Assembly: GCA_000818945.1 (NCBI GenBank)
Contig: KN805412.1
Location: 90,684-154,683, forward strand
Origin: Schizochytrium sp. CCTCC M209059
Lineage: Eukaryota; Sar; Bigyra; Thraustochytrida; Thraustochytriidae
Reading direction: 5' to 3'
Length of the DNA: 64,000 bases
Shown: positions 40,401 to 49,707 of the stretch, in pieces
How positions within the stretch are numbered: the first letter of the stretch is position 1
Layout: every line of letters begins with the position of its first letter
Made by a program: the position numbers and the translations under genes
The notes under the pieces: generated by a model
The model's input: only the letters and a program-made list of their open reading frames with translations
Database searches by the model: none
What the model was told of the DNA's origin: nothing

Positions 40401-41444
40401 CTGATGCTGCTCAAGGAGAAGAGTCGCGAGGTGGTCAAGTCATGCATTAGTCTTGCCAAGGTATGCGCGATCCGTCTGTCGCCCCCGACGTTGACAGCTG
40501 TGCTGCCGACGATGATCGACAATCTCGTGCAGTGGATGGACGACACCAAGAGTCGCTTCAAGCTGCGCATTCGTGTCATTTTTGAGCGACTCATTAAGCG
40601 TATTGGCCCAGAGCCTCTCCTGGAGTGCTCCTCGCTCCCACCTGATCACAAGCTTCTCACGTACATTCGCAAGCAAGCAAGCTACAAACGGCGGCGTTAC
40701 GAGCGACGCCGCGCCGGAGATACCTCGGTGGGTGTCGCGCCTGGCAAGCGTCGCAACAGGGACGACGAAGATGACAGTGGTGACGACGAGGATGACGATC
40801 TCGAAGACGACCGCGCTCGTGTTCGTGGCCGCAAGCGTCGTGGTCGCGGTGGAGCAGACGCCCAAGACGACGAGGACTTGGTCATGGACGAGGGCGGTGA
40901 GGCTCTTGATTTGCTGGGCGCCTCGGCGCTCAGTCGCGTCAAGGCCCGTGCCAAGGCCTCTAACACGGCATCCAAGCCAGCGAACGGAGATGACGCCAAC
41001 AACGGCCTTCCCTCCGAGTTCAAAATGGCGAGCGATGGACGCATCATCGTTCCCAGCGAGGACAACGCCGGAGGCAACGATGAGGAGGACGACATTGGCG
41101 ACGCGCGCAAACGTCGTCGTTACACGAGCGACAGCGACAGTGACGACGAAGATGGTGGACGCACTGTGGGCAGCCGCCGCGGCGAAGGCGCGAAGCAAGG
41201 TTTGGCGATGCGTGGGAAGAAGGGACAGCGTGGTCAAAAGGAGGCGCCTGGCGCCGGTTTCAAGTCGTCCAAGTCAGGCGGCGATGTCAAGAAGAAGTCG
41301 TCCAAGTTTGAGCCTTATGCGTACATTAAGCTGGACCCGAAGCTTATGAACCATCGTCGCAAGCACGAAGCAGCGAAGCAATTCCGTGGTCTATCTGGAA
41401 AGCGATTCAAGCTCAAGGAAGGCAAGAAGAACCGCAACAAGTAA
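37425..41444 (+). CDS. RRP12: Rrp12-like ribosome biogenesis and export protein
   Basis: The product has 1339 residues, in the usual Rrp12 range (about 1200-1300). Rrp12 is a HEAT-repeat protein of pre-40S (and pre-60S) particles needed for maturation and nuclear export. The body is continuous alpha-helical HEAT-like repeats. Recognisable family stretches include RALTLLVHSTADERPKLRKVAQQ and, late in the protein, KVRVIFERLIKRIG-like FKLRIRVIFERLIKRIGPEPL followed by HKLLTYIRKQ. An acidic run (about residues 735-780) interrupts the repeats and a second acidic/basic tail starts near 1100. It ends in lysine-rich GKRFKLKEGKKNRNK, typical of nucleolar factors. The ATG opens MSSSGEEDVLARF. It is one exon and convergent with the VHS-GAT gene. 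Confidence 0.9.
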   Translation: MSSSGEEDVLARFRGAKRGTADDFARSAAIEALTEVIMEQRTAHKTSKRPSRSPPTATEYFASIMMALEGSAGGQLAPLMFLLSVSLPAVPRPVLRLKGEACVECVQRVLRLDDEAESDDSRLARYCLTVLGSVLSVQEPGRVTWDKPIFFRALTLLVHSTADERPKLRKVAQQACENVLKGHDGGPGTPHKVVCQLTSSAMKKTALNECASIMRLLSFVTRVAPLLVHNAQQRSVFEVTKQLTRVLSLGHITLSTTALHTLQRFIELLPEGKMRQGDTDEKQLLAAAQKETERICQALAHCMVDTKQLRHITNDAKLCGTWVATVQRAESLRFQIAPDGTKLDGLSAVADAYVNCISAGMRLAADNKLPPLGQPQVALSVGALTALIKTEAAQSTNTLPLLEAVEPLLGPQFEESWPLTLEVLRAYFTARNEAGLAGANAQTIPQTVLDKEKSWLRKLANVREAAINPVTGADKPRMLLRWRGAMERLFATAIAALGPEIILDALPLETGGSQGVAAIRLWLVPLLRENIGTGSASTRLAYFRSNILSTAEKCERASQDASLGPNSAKAQQTRFMQLWSLLPGFCLRAEDIDRPEGLRALAPVLGKAMTDDRYPELVEIVCQALQNILAKVDPAEGPDEEKKEHKEELEVVRDLGRNFLPLLFNQFDQLMEAGASRKRADHVLRLVSVYALAAPSELVNKLFRQLVQQLLEATQALESTRGAAKTSSKKSSKSKNQHKEEEDGDDDDDDDDDEDLEEDEEDADDDEEEEDDEEELDEERRKTHSLTSLALALVPALDDKSITLLYRVVQPYLQDEDEPVLQKRAYRVLEAICQHQVTWTIARYEELIQILQSSFHASSAGSRTTRLKTMRHVTSALASDKCDLSATQVRSVFGDMLGEVVLCTKETNTKARSAGYKLIVEMAQALESAYLSEEGNETGTGLRQFLHMSVGGLAAQTPHMRSAAINVCSRLIGEFHKIETLQKDFVEVAQTALMLLKEKSREVVKSCISLAKVCAIRLSPPTLTAVLPTMIDNLVQWMDDTKSRFKLRIRVIFERLIKRIGPEPLLECSSLPPDHKLLTYIRKQASYKRRRYERRRAGDTSVGVAPGKRRNRDDEDDSGDDEDDDLEDDRARVRGRKRRGRGGADAQDDEDLVMDEGGEALDLLGASALSRVKARAKASNTASKPANGDDANNGLPSEFKMASDGRIIVPSEDNAGGNDEEDDIGDARKRRRYTSDSDSDDEDGGRTVGSRRGEGAKQGLAMRGKKGQRGQKEAPGAGFKSSKSGGDVKKKSSKFEPYAYIKLDPKLMNHRRKHEAAKQFRGLSGKRFKLKEGKKNRNK

Positions 41445-41509
41445 GGTAAAAGCAACATTGAAATAAAGTTGCGCTGGCGACGAGTCCAACTCATGAGTAT
41501 CAACAAGTA

Positions 41510-41513
<4 letters not shown>

Positions 41514-41542
<29 letters not shown>

Positions 41543-41544
41543 TC
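41514..41544. repeat. (CTTT)n tract
   Basis: A short tetranucleotide run lies in the spacer between RRP12 and the convergent VHS-GAT gene. Confidence 0.9.
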
Positions 41545-41682
41545 AATTTTCAGAATCAGCTTCAAAGTTGCTTGTTTATGTATATACACGAGCCAGGCTG
41601 TGTGCTCGCAACGTCCTTTTGCAACCCAATGGAGAGAGACGAGACGACGCAGCACGACCGGCCGAGGCCATTTCACAAATCC

Positions 41683-43065
41683 TCATTTGAGTAGCGAGGA
41701 TTCTTCGTTTTCGCTTTGCGCGGATCGAGGAACAAGTGGGGCGTCCTCCGCATGGCCCTGCTTGGCGCTCTCTGGTTCAGGTGTCTCGGAGAAGAAGTCA
41801 AATGGATTGCTTGCAAAATCGTCGCCCGCATGCGCGCTGCTCTTTGCTTTGGGCGCATCTACGGGCCATTGAGAAGGCTGATCCGAGGGCTGAGGCTGCT
41901 CCTGCTGTAGTTGCTGTTGTTGTTGTTGTTGTTGTTGCTGCTGCGACGATAACTTTGGCGGGGCTTGAGCGGTAGCAGTGCGCGGAGCTCGGAGCTTCGG
42001 GACCACAATTGGAGATGGTCTTTGCTCCCGGGATGACGGCGGTTTCGCGGTTTCGAAGAGAGCTTCGGATGCGCTGTCGGTGGTCAGGCTGCTCTCTCTG
42101 GGCTCGTCACCACCTTGAGCAAAAAGGTCTACCTCTTCACTGTCGACAAGAGCATCACGGGGTTTGGAGGGGAGAATCTGAATGCGATCCACCGTGGCAC
42201 AGAGACGATCGTTCATTTGCAGACAAGACTTGAAAAACATATCCGAGAGAAGTCCTTGAGCGCTTGCCTCGATGAGCTCGCACAGACGCGGCTTGCACTG
42301 AAGCAAAAAGTCAAGGACGTCAAGCATCTCCTCAGAGTCGCCATAAAGATTCTCGCCGAGGAGATGGTCTGCAACTTGAAGCTTGCATTCGAGCACGGAA
42401 AGGTCATGCTCAAGCTTGTCAATGTCGGCAGCCCGAACACCTCCAGAAGAGTTGTCGCGTGACGAGTGTTGAGCGCCAAACGCCACAGGATCTGCAGCAA
42501 GAGCGGCTGCGGGGGCTGCGTCGCGCACAGGAAAGATGATGCCACGGGCTGTGAGACTTGCGTAGGTCTCGTAAAATCCAGGATACGTCGGGCGGTCCTG
42601 CATGAGCTGGCCGAGTTCCTGAATTACCTCGAGAGCGCGCTCCTGCACCTCGAGCCAGACCTGCGGAGTGTCTGCGCCAGGGATAGTAGAGGCAAAAGAT
42701 GAGGTCTTTCCGGTCGCCACTTCGGCGACGACTGTCATGAACTCGCGCGTGCCTCCGAGCGTGTGCAGCGCAGAGGCGTTGCCGTTCTTAACGCACATTT
42801 CCACGAGGCTGAGAGCAAGCTTGACAGATTTGGGGCTTCTGCATCGAAGCCTCTCGACGATGGCGCGGGCGACGAGCGTCGCGTGCTCGACGCTCGCGTT
42901 GCAAAAGTCGGAGACCTCCAGGTTGGCCGCGAAGTCCTCCGCGAGCAGGATGTCGGCGGTGGCGCGGTCCACGAGCGGCCAGGCCGCGTTCTCGCGCATG
43001 GCGGCGCTGGGCCCGCCCTGGCCGCCGCCGCCCTGTCGCTTCCACCAGCTCTGCAGCGCGTCCAT
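41683..43065 (-). CDS. VHS-GAT domain trafficking adaptor (TOM1-like)
   Basis: The product has 460 residues from the only ATG ahead of the domain. A VHS domain covers about 33-175 (ADILLAEDFAANLEVSDFCN, then SVKLALSLVEMCVKNGNASAL and REFMTVVAEV). A GAT-like three-helix domain is at about 210-295 (DIDKLEHDLSVLECKLQVAD). TOM1/TOL-type proteins bind ubiquitinated cargo at endosomes, upstream of or in place of ESCRT-0. The C-terminal 160 residues are unstructured with a polyQ run and an NPFDFF motif that could bind EH domains or adaptor ears. No FYVE or SH3 domain is present, consistent with TOM1-like proteins in plants and protists. The frame remains open upstream with Gly/Ser-rich sequence, so a spliced upstream exon is conceivable. 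Divergent from the ABHD11-like gene. Confidence 0.85.
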   Translation of the reverse strand: MDALQSWWKRQGGGGQGGPSAAMRENAAWPLVDRATADILLAEDFAANLEVSDFCNASVEHATLVARAIVERLRCRSPKSVKLALSLVEMCVKNGNASALHTLGGTREFMTVVAEVATGKTSSFASTIPGADTPQVWLEVQERALEVIQELGQLMQDRPTYPGFYETYASLTARGIIFPVRDAAPAAALAADPVAFGAQHSSRDNSSGGVRAADIDKLEHDLSVLECKLQVADHLLGENLYGDSEEMLDVLDFLLQCKPRLCELIEASAQGLLSDMFFKSCLQMNDRLCATVDRIQILPSKPRDALVDSEEVDLFAQGGDEPRESSLTTDSASEALFETAKPPSSREQRPSPIVVPKLRAPRTATAQAPPKLSSQQQQQQQQQQQLQQEQPQPSDQPSQWPVDAPKAKSSAHAGDDFASNPFDFFSETPEPESAKQGHAEDAPLVPRSAQSENEESSLLK

Positions 43066-43393
43066 CGCGGTGCGGCCTTTGTTTTGTTGGCTTGGACCTG
43101 GACCCGTGGAGGTGCCGCCGCTGCCGCTGCCGGTGCCACCGCCGGAGGAGGGCAAATCTGCGGAACCCGTTTCTGCAGAACGCAAATTCAGGGCACGGTG
43201 ACGGGGAGACAAAAACAACAAGACAAGACAAGACAAGACGAGACGAGACGAGACAAGAAAAGACACGCCGCTGCGAACGCAGCAGCAAAACTCGCGTGGA
43301 AACGGGCTCGCGCAGACGGACCCCGCGCGGACATCGGAGAGACCCTTGAAGGGCGACGGGCTCGCGTCGACGGAGCTGCGCAAGCGCGGGAAG
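43066..43393. promoter_or_regulatory. Divergent promoter, VHS-GAT and ABHD11-like genes
   Basis: A 328 bp spacer between divergent ATGs contains an AGACA/GAGAC run near 43222-43262. No gene was seen inside. Confidence 0.5.
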
Positions 43394-44592
43394 ATGCTGG
43401 CGCTCGGAGGGGCCGCGGGCCGCGGCCTGGCGGCACTGCGCGGACAGCGTCAGCGTGGGTCGACGACGCGCGGTCTGGCGCAGCAAGCTGCGCAGCTCGC
43501 GCACGAGATCCTACGCAGCGACAAGGTCAGCGTGGAAGAAGGCACGCCGCGTAAGACGGCGGTCATGCTGCACGGAATTCTGGTAAGTCGCCTGGGACGG
43601 AAACTTTAATCGATTGACGTTAAAATTGATTGTTTGATGTAGAGATAGATGTTCGTCTTGGTGTAATGACGACCCAAACTCGGATCGCTGACGCTCGCTC
43701 GCCTTTGGAATCTATTGGACTATTACGCCCCTCCTCTTACATGTGCTTGCTCGTTTCCCATGTTTCTGATCTTTGTCGCGGTGCTGCGCAGGGCAATCAC
43801 AAGAATCTGCGACAAATTTCCACCAAGCTTGCCAACGCGTTCCCAGAGTACGACATGCTCTTGGTGACACATCGCGCGCACGGAAGCTCGGAGCGCGGCG
43901 AGCCGCCCCACACGGTGCAAGCGTGCTCGCACGACGTGCTGGCGCTCTTGCAAGACCAGGGCATTTCGGCGCCAGAAATTGTAATTGGGCACTCTTTCGG
44001 CGGCAAAGTGTCGCTTGGAATTCTCGAAAGCTTTGCCGACGGCACAGCGCCAGAAGGCATGTCGCCGCCGCGAGACACTTGGATTCTTGATGCACCGCCC
44101 GGTCTTTGGGATCGCGAGTTTCAAGCCGACAAGAATGCACTGAGCCAGAGTGTGAGTTCTGTCATCGCAGCGCTTCACGATCTCCCACAGCCGATCAAAT
44201 CGAAGCCGCAGCTTGTAAAGGACATGACAGCACGCGGATTCTCTACCGAGCTCGCACAGTGGATGACTCTCAATGTGCGAAAGGCTGGAAGCGAGGGCTA
44301 CCGGTGGAGTTTTGATCTGAACATCATTCAGCAGCTCTTCAAGGCGCACACCGAGACGGACTTTTGGCCATTGCTGGAAGGAAGGTGGCTCGCCACGCAC
44401 CAAGAGTGCAAGGTTGGCTTTTTGCAAGCCGAACGGAACGACGCGTGGACGGACGCCATTGTGCAGCGCTTTGAAGATCACCCGCACCCAGAGCAGGTCC
44501 ATCGTGTTTTGATTCCCAAGGCTGGCCACTGGCTTCACGTGGAAGCTCCTCAACTTGTCTTTGATGCCCTTGCGCCCTCGTTTGAGGAATAA
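43394..44592 (+). CDS. ABHD11: ABHD11-like mitochondrial alpha/beta hydrolase (two exons)
   Basis: The coding sequence is 43394-43582 joined to 43792-44592, giving 329 residues. The 209 bp intron starts GTAAGT and ends GCGCAG. Splicing restores HGIL-GNHKNL across the junction, the family's oxyanion-side motif; without splicing exon 1 stops within a few codons. The nucleophile elbow is GHSFGG (Ser near 131), and the catalytic His is in GHWLHVEAP near the C-terminus. ABHD11 is a mitochondrial hydrolase that in mammals guards the lipoylated 2-oxoglutarate dehydrogenase complex; substrate here is unknown. The first 40 residues (MLALGGAAGRGLAALRGQRQRG) are Arg-rich without acids, a good mitochondrial presequence. 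The intron is phase 0. Confidence 0.87.
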
Positions 44593-44830
44593 TTGCGGAC
44601 TTTGTGTGGCGCGCAGATCTCCTTAGAGAGGCGTAGATAGGCTACAAAAAAACAATAGATTAAAATACTGCTGGTGCTGAAGTCCACAGAAGATGGGCGG
44701 GCAGACGACAATCCGCCCTTGCGTCAGGAAGCGAGCAGCCTCTCGGGAAAGTCAAGGGAAACAGACATTGTAGATTGGGGATACACAGCTTGGCCAAGAC
44801 AAGGAAAGTGGTGTTGTGGTCTTCCCTCGC

Positions 44831-45218
44831 TTACGAGTCGTCTTCTGGCGAGTGAATGTACATCTTGTACCCGATCCACATAATGTACATGAAGATGACA
44901 CCGGCCGGGACCAGGGCTGGAAGGAAGATGAGCCAGAACACAAGGCCTCTTTGCTGCAGGCTGGCTTCAAGCTCTTGGGCATTTAGCAGCGTGACTGCTG
45001 TGGTAAACTGCCAAAGATAGCTGTCCGAATAGTCGTGACGTGAGCAAGTGAGCAAGTCAGTATCTCTCTCCTTTCATGAATGGGCTTGCGTAGCTTGCCA
45101 GCACTTTGCAGTTCTGCACGTCAAGGTAAACTCACAATGAAAGTGTGGACACACCAATTCCCACCAGTGAGACGCCGAGGGCCTTGCGACTGGCCTCAAC
45201 GTTGCCTGCAAGGGCCAT
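44831..45218 (-). CDS. Small 90-residue membrane protein (two exons)
   Basis: The coding sequence is 45136-45218 joined to 44831-45020 on the minus strand. The 115 bp intron starts GTGAGT and ends GGACAG; it falls after the second base of a codon. The joined product begins MALAGNVEASRKALG. It has two likely membrane segments: about residues 15-33 (GVSLVGIGVSTLSFYLWQF) and about 55-80 (FWLIFLPALVPAGVIFMYIM). A short charged loop lies between them and the tail is acidic (HSPEDDS). No family was recognised. Size, two hairpin membrane spans and few charges resemble small mitochondrial or ER assembly factors, but this is inference only. Without splicing each exon reads as a separate meaningless small frame. 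It is divergent from the IQ-motif gene. Confidence 0.65.
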
Positions 45219-45806
45219 TCTCTCTCTCGCACAGGCCGAAACGGTGTGAGAAGAGGGACGGCTCAGGCCGCGGAGAGCGTTGATTGCCTCGCTTGGACGA
45301 CACACGAGCCGCCGCAACACGTAGGGCCGGCTAGCGAGCTAGCTCGAGTTAGCTAGCTCTCAGCATTCCCGTTCTTGCTGCCAGCGCAATCGATGATCTC
45401 AGGCCGCCGCCGCTGCTGAGAACAACCAGGGCGATTTTTTTCTTCTTTTTTTTTCGCATTTAAAAAAGGTCCAAATGGCCGGAGTTCGCGGCGCGGCGCC
45501 GGCGGAGTCCGAGTCATGATCATCACGATGATGTCTACAAAATAGCACTGCGAAAAGGGTCTAACGGGTCGCCCGGTGACGACTGTCACTGAGAGCTCGA
45601 CTTGGAGTACAAGCGAGTCTCGGTGCCGAGGCGCGGTGAACAAACACGATGACTTCCGATGACGAAGTTGGTGCGCTGAGAGCGTCGTCCACATAGCTTG
45701 CCAGCCTCGCGCTGCGCACAAGGGAGGGTGGAAGGAGGTGCGGCGCCTCCTTAACTTTTGGTTTGTGTGAGCAGTGTCAAGAGCCACAGAGTTAGTATAT
45801 TTTAAA
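45219..45806. promoter_or_regulatory. Divergent promoter, small membrane protein and IQ gene
   Basis: This spacer of about 590 bp between divergent ATGs contains CTAGCTAGCT-like palindromes near 45330-45358 and T-rich tracts near 45435-45465. No gene was recognised. Confidence 0.45.
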
Positions 45807-47450
45807 ATGGCGGACACAAAGAGCAGGACCGTGCCCGGGGACAACGTGGAGGAGAAGACGAGGCAACGCGTGCTACCTCTCCCGTCGCTCTCGTTCTTTT
45901 ATCTATCGCCGTACCTCACGTGCGGCGAGTGTAACTCGATCGCATTCATCAATAGTCGCACCGTAGAAAAGGCACTCGTCCGGCTCTCGGAGTTTGAGCA
46001 CCGTCAACTCGAGAGAGCAGAACGCTCGAGACTTGCTGCCGAAGCAACAAAGCTCGAGGAAAAGAAGAACACCGATGGCGAGGAGTCCTTTGCTGCTGAC
46101 GATGACGACGATGATGACGAAGACGACGACGACGACGACGATAAAGTCGACGGAGGAGGAGAAAAGGCAGACAAGGAATTGGACGAAGAAGAAACGGAAA
46201 CGGACGCATTGCATGGTCTCGAACTCGAAGCATTGCCACGATGCCCGGGCTGTCAGCGTACACATACGTGGTTCGTGGGCGCGCTGGACCTTTCGAGTCA
46301 TATCGCCGGCAATGCTAAAGAGCGAAGACGACAAAAGCGACTTATGCGAAAATGCGCCATTCGACTTCAAGCTCTTGTCCGAGGCATTCGTGACCGCGCG
46401 CGAGCATCTCGAATCCGCAAGGAGAAACGTGAACATGAAGCGCTACTGTTCCGAAGCGCGGCTCGCATCGCCGCCGTTTTTCGTGGCCGCAGGGATCGTC
46501 GCGTAGCGCGTGTGGAGAGGGGACTACGTCGGATTGATGGAACGCACAAGATCGTCATGATGGAGGCCTTGAGACCGCGCAAAGGAATGCGTGTATTCTG
46601 GTACAAGCGCAAGGAGGAAATCAAGCTTTTGCATCGAGATTATCGTATCCTCGTCGAGCGAACGGGCAACGATCCTCCGTTGCACATTGTTGAAAAGAAT
46701 ATTATTGAACTTGCACGTCGTGTACACGAGATCGAATGCCAGCGTGCAGCGAGAATTCAGTGCCGTGTTCGTGGTATGATTGGACGCAAGTTCATCCGAC
46801 AGTATCGCATCGAATGCTCATATGTGATGGCTCGACGATGCGCAGCAGTGTTGCCTGTGCAGCGCGCATTTCGAATGTGGCGCGCACGGCAAGAGCTTTG
46901 GAGGCGGCGCTTGCGCGCCAAAGAAAACCTGATTGGCAAACAATACGGAGTTGAGTCGAGATCAAGAGCCAGGATAGCTCAGGCCGACACGCTTCGTCGC
47001 AGCGTGGTGGCTGCGTACCGTCGCGATGTCCAGGTGTCTCGCGCTGGACGGATGATGGTCCCTGGATTTGCCAAGACGGTTTCCCTGGTAGCGCAGTCGC
47101 AGCGAACGATTCGCCAGGTCAAAGCACTTCAACAGCAGTTTGATCAACCGGTGCGGGAAGAGAAGGAGCGTGAGGCCGCGCGTACGCGTGAGCGAGCGGA
47201 ATTTTGTGAGCGTAAGTGCGAGGAGCGTGAGGAGCGGCGTCCTTATTTCGAAAAAGACTTTGTTCTTGCTGCTAAGGCCCAGGCTGCTGTTCAAGGCCCT
47301 GTGCGGCGCTCAGGTGTCACCACGGCATCTTTTATGCGCGAGCTTGAAAAGTATAAACGAACACAGTCACGGGTGTCTGGTTCGGGCTCTCCAACAAAGG
47401 TCGCAAAATCTCCAACGCGGCGGATTGCAGTGGCCAAGAACACGAATTAG
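45807..47450 (+). CDS. IQ-motif protein with split CxxC pairs
   Basis: The product has 547 residues. The ATG is in the context AAAATGG and begins MADTKSR. Two CxxC pairs, CGEC (near 38) and CPGC (near 146), flank an acidic Asp run and could form a zinc ribbon (inference). Four IQ-like calmodulin-binding motifs follow: AIRLQALVRGIRDR (about 183), SAARIAAVFRGRRDR (about 216), AARIQCRVRGMIGRKF (about 314) and VLPVQRAFRMWRAR (about 350). The rest is basic, helical and probably coiled-coil. Multi-IQ proteins of this kind in protists are often flagellar or cytoskeletal; with the axonemal-type kinase chain this suits a flagellated cell, but no specific family was recognised. Convergent with the Ubc9 gene. 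Confidence 0.75.
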   Translation: MADTKSRTVPGDNVEEKTRQRVLPLPSLSFFYLSPYLTCGECNSIAFINSRTVEKALVRLSEFEHRQLERAERSRLAAEATKLEEKKNTDGEESFAADDDDDDDEDDDDDDDKVDGGGEKADKELDEEETETDALHGLELEALPRCPGCQRTHTWFVGALDLSSHIAGNAKERRRQKRLMRKCAIRLQALVRGIRDRARASRIRKEKREHEALLFRSAARIAAVFRGRRDRRVARVERGLRRIDGTHKIVMMEALRPRKGMRVFWYKRKEEIKLLHRDYRILVERTGNDPPLHIVEKNIIELARRVHEIECQRAARIQCRVRGMIGRKFIRQYRIECSYVMARRCAAVLPVQRAFRMWRARQELWRRRLRAKENLIGKQYGVESRSRARIAQADTLRRSVVAAYRRDVQVSRAGRMMVPGFAKTVSLVAQSQRTIRQVKALQQQFDQPVREEKEREAARTRERAEFCERKCEEREERRPYFEKDFVLAAKAQAAVQGPVRRSGVTTASFMRELEKYKRTQSRVSGSGSPTKVAKSPTRRIAVAKNTN

Positions 47451-47781
47451 AACGCGGTAAGGTTGGGTCTTTAAATCGCCGAGAATTTGCAATTGAAATC
47501 AATTGATTCCGAAGTGTTGGATTGTTTTTTCATGACGCATGATTCGATGCTCGAAACTCGAAGCTTTTGAGCTCGAAGCTCGAAGCACAAATCATTTTAG
47601 AAACGTGGTTTGCGTGTAATTTTATATTTCCTCTTTCGAAAAAGAAATCATCCCTTTACTCTGACCTTTTCGCGCGTGCGTTGTACGTGCTGATTGTGGC
47701 GGTCGTAGTAGATGAGCTCGAATCACAGAAAGGGGGAAGGTTTTTGTAATGTGCATGTAATACTCTGTTTTGATCACAAAT
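47451..47781. other. Convergent 3' spacer
   Basis: AT-rich spacer between the IQ-protein gene and the Ubc9 gene. An imperfect CTCGAAGCT repeat lies near 47548-47587. No gene was seen. Confidence 0.5.
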
Positions 47782-48261
47782 CTAGGAAATGGGAGGATTG
47801 TTTCGAACCTCGATCTTGACGCGCGCCCTATACGCTTCGAGGTCGGTGGTAAAGAGCTTGTAGGGTTCAGCCTGAGCCGGCGAGTCCGGGTTGGGATTGT
47901 CAAGAAGGTCCTGGATGCCAAGCAAGAGATGTCTTACGGTGAGCGACGGGTTCCAGTCCTCGTCGGCGTTCAGAATGGAAAGGCATACCGTCCCTGACGG
48001 ATACACATTGGGATGGAAGAGGACAGGGACGAACTGCACTTTCGGGGGTGATGAGGGATAGTCCTCCGGAAAGGCAAACGTCATGTGAAAGAGGCCCCCC
48101 TCCCAAAGGGTATCAGCCTTGCCAGGAATGGCGCATTCCCAGAACATGAGGTTTGTGGATCCATCCTCGTTTCGTTTCGGTCGCGCGTAGAATCCAGGCG
48201 GGTGGTCCTTGCGCCACTGCTTGCGCTCCTCCGTAAGTCTCCGCTTCGCGAAGTCGGCCAT
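47782..48261 (-). CDS. UBC9: SUMO-conjugating enzyme E2 (Ubc9)
   Basis: The product has 159 residues, essentially the length of human UBE2I (158). Ubc9 receives SUMO from the E1 and transfers it to target lysines in the nucleus and cytoplasm. The HPN motif lies in LFHPNVYPSGTVCLSIL and the catalytic Cys is residue 93, the same number as in human Ubc9. The N-terminal helix AKRRLTEERKQWRKDHPPGF carries the basic SUMO/E1-binding face. The typical Ubc9 insertion around NLMFWECAIPGK and the QAEPYKLF segment separate it from ubiquitin E2s. One exon; the ATG agrees exactly with family length. Confidence 0.96.
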   Translation of the reverse strand: MADFAKRRLTEERKQWRKDHPPGFYARPKRNEDGSTNLMFWECAIPGKADTLWEGGLFHMTFAFPEDYPSSPPKVQFVPVLFHPNVYPSGTVCLSILNADEDWNPSLTVRHLLLGIQDLLDNPNPDSPAQAEPYKLFTTDLEAYRARVKIEVRNNPPIS

Positions 48262-48716
48262 TTTTACCCTCTTTTGTCTACTTTTCTTCGACTGTCAGTG
48301 AGCAAGGCGAGAGCGAGAGTTGCGCAGCCTCGCGCAGGAGATCGGAGCCTTCTTGCCTCGCGGCGCGCCCGTCCGGGCCCGCGCAGTTGCCCGCTCGACG
48401 CGCTATCGTGGTCGGCAAGCGTCCTTGGTGACGTCGTTACCCAGCGTCAAACAAAATCAAGCGTGGCGCGCCCGCTCGCTCCCTCGCTCGCTCGCTCGCT
48501 CTCCGGGCCGTTTCGGGGAGCGAACGCTCTCTTGCTCGGCTCTGCTCTGCTCCGCTCCGCCCCGCGCCGTCGAGGCTGTCGCCGGTCGCCCGGGTGGTCT
48601 CTGCGCGCGCCTCGCGTCCTCCCTCGTCTCCCGGAGAATGGACGATCTCGCCTCGATCTGCTAGTCTTGTCTCTCTTCTCCTCGGGCTCCGTCGCCCTGT
48701 TCTCCTATACCCATGC

Positions 48717-48747
<31 letters not shown>

Positions 48748-49707
48748 TTTTTTCTTTTTTTCTTCTTCTTCACCTTTCTTCTCTTTTCCTCGCCCAAAAA
48801 AAAAGAAAAAGAAAAAGAAAAAGTCTGGCTGCCGGCCTCGGTGTCGGGGAAACCTGGTCTTCTTACTCGCTCCTTCTCGCACCACTGGCGTTCCTAGGTG
48901 GCAAGCTGTCCCAGAGACGGATAAAGCCGCGCTTGTCTCTCGGGTCAAACTCTGGGCCGCACGTGCCTCTCCAGATTCGCCGCGACTGGCGTGAACATGC
49001 AGGGCAGGTCCCAGAGGGGGCAGGGGGCCGCGAGGCGGGGGCGAGAAATGGTCCCACGCGGCATCCGAATTCCGCTTCGCAGACGCAGCAAAGGCAGGAA
49101 AGGAGGGAAAGAAAAGGCTTCGAATGAAGAGGAAAAACAACGCTCGGCTCAGAGCAAAAAGCAGAGCAGAGACCGCGCCGAGACGCGTCGTCGAGGCAGC
49201 GCGCGGGCGAGGCGGCGAGGCTGCGAGGCAGCGCGAGGGCGAGGCCGCGAGCGCGAGAGAGCGCAGCGCGGCCTCGCGAGGCAGGCCCGCGCAGCCGCCG
49301 GGAGAGAGCGGCCGGGCCTCGCTCGCCCGGGAGGACCGCGGGCGAAGATCTGCGACGTCGTCGCGGCGGCATCCTAGGCGGCGATCGCAGGCAGAGAGAG
49401 AGAGAAAAGAAAAGCAAGCAAGCAGCAAGCAAGCGAGGCAGGAGAGCACGCAGACAGACCCGTAGCGCGCGAGGCAAGGCGACGCGAGGCGAGGCGAGGC
49501 GAGGGCGCCGCGACGGCGGGCAGTACCACGCGCTGCAGAAAGTCGCCGCGCGGCGCCTTCCGGCTGCTCGCGGCGGCGTACGAGGACGACGGCCTCGCGC
49601 GAGACCGCGCCGTGCCCGGTCCCGGCGCCGCGCGCGGCGAGGCGAGGCAAGGCGACGCGGGCGAGGGAGAGCAGAGCAAGAGCGCGGGGCGGCGTGGACA
49701 GGCAGGC
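48262..49707. promoter_or_regulatory. Divergent intergenic region with CTTT/GAAA tracts
   Basis: About 1.45 kb lie between the Ubc9 gene and the Q-rich gene. A (CTTT)n tract at about 48717-48750 is followed by A-rich GAAAAA units near 48797-48822, and much of 49180-49330 is GCGAGG-rich. A long minus-strand frame across the region has no recognisable domain and lacks an ATG, so it was not called. Confidence 0.4.
48717..48750. repeat. (CTTT)n tract
   Basis: Tetranucleotide pyrimidine run in the divergent spacer, with an A-rich complement-like tract about 50 bp further on that could form a weak hairpin. Confidence 0.88.
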
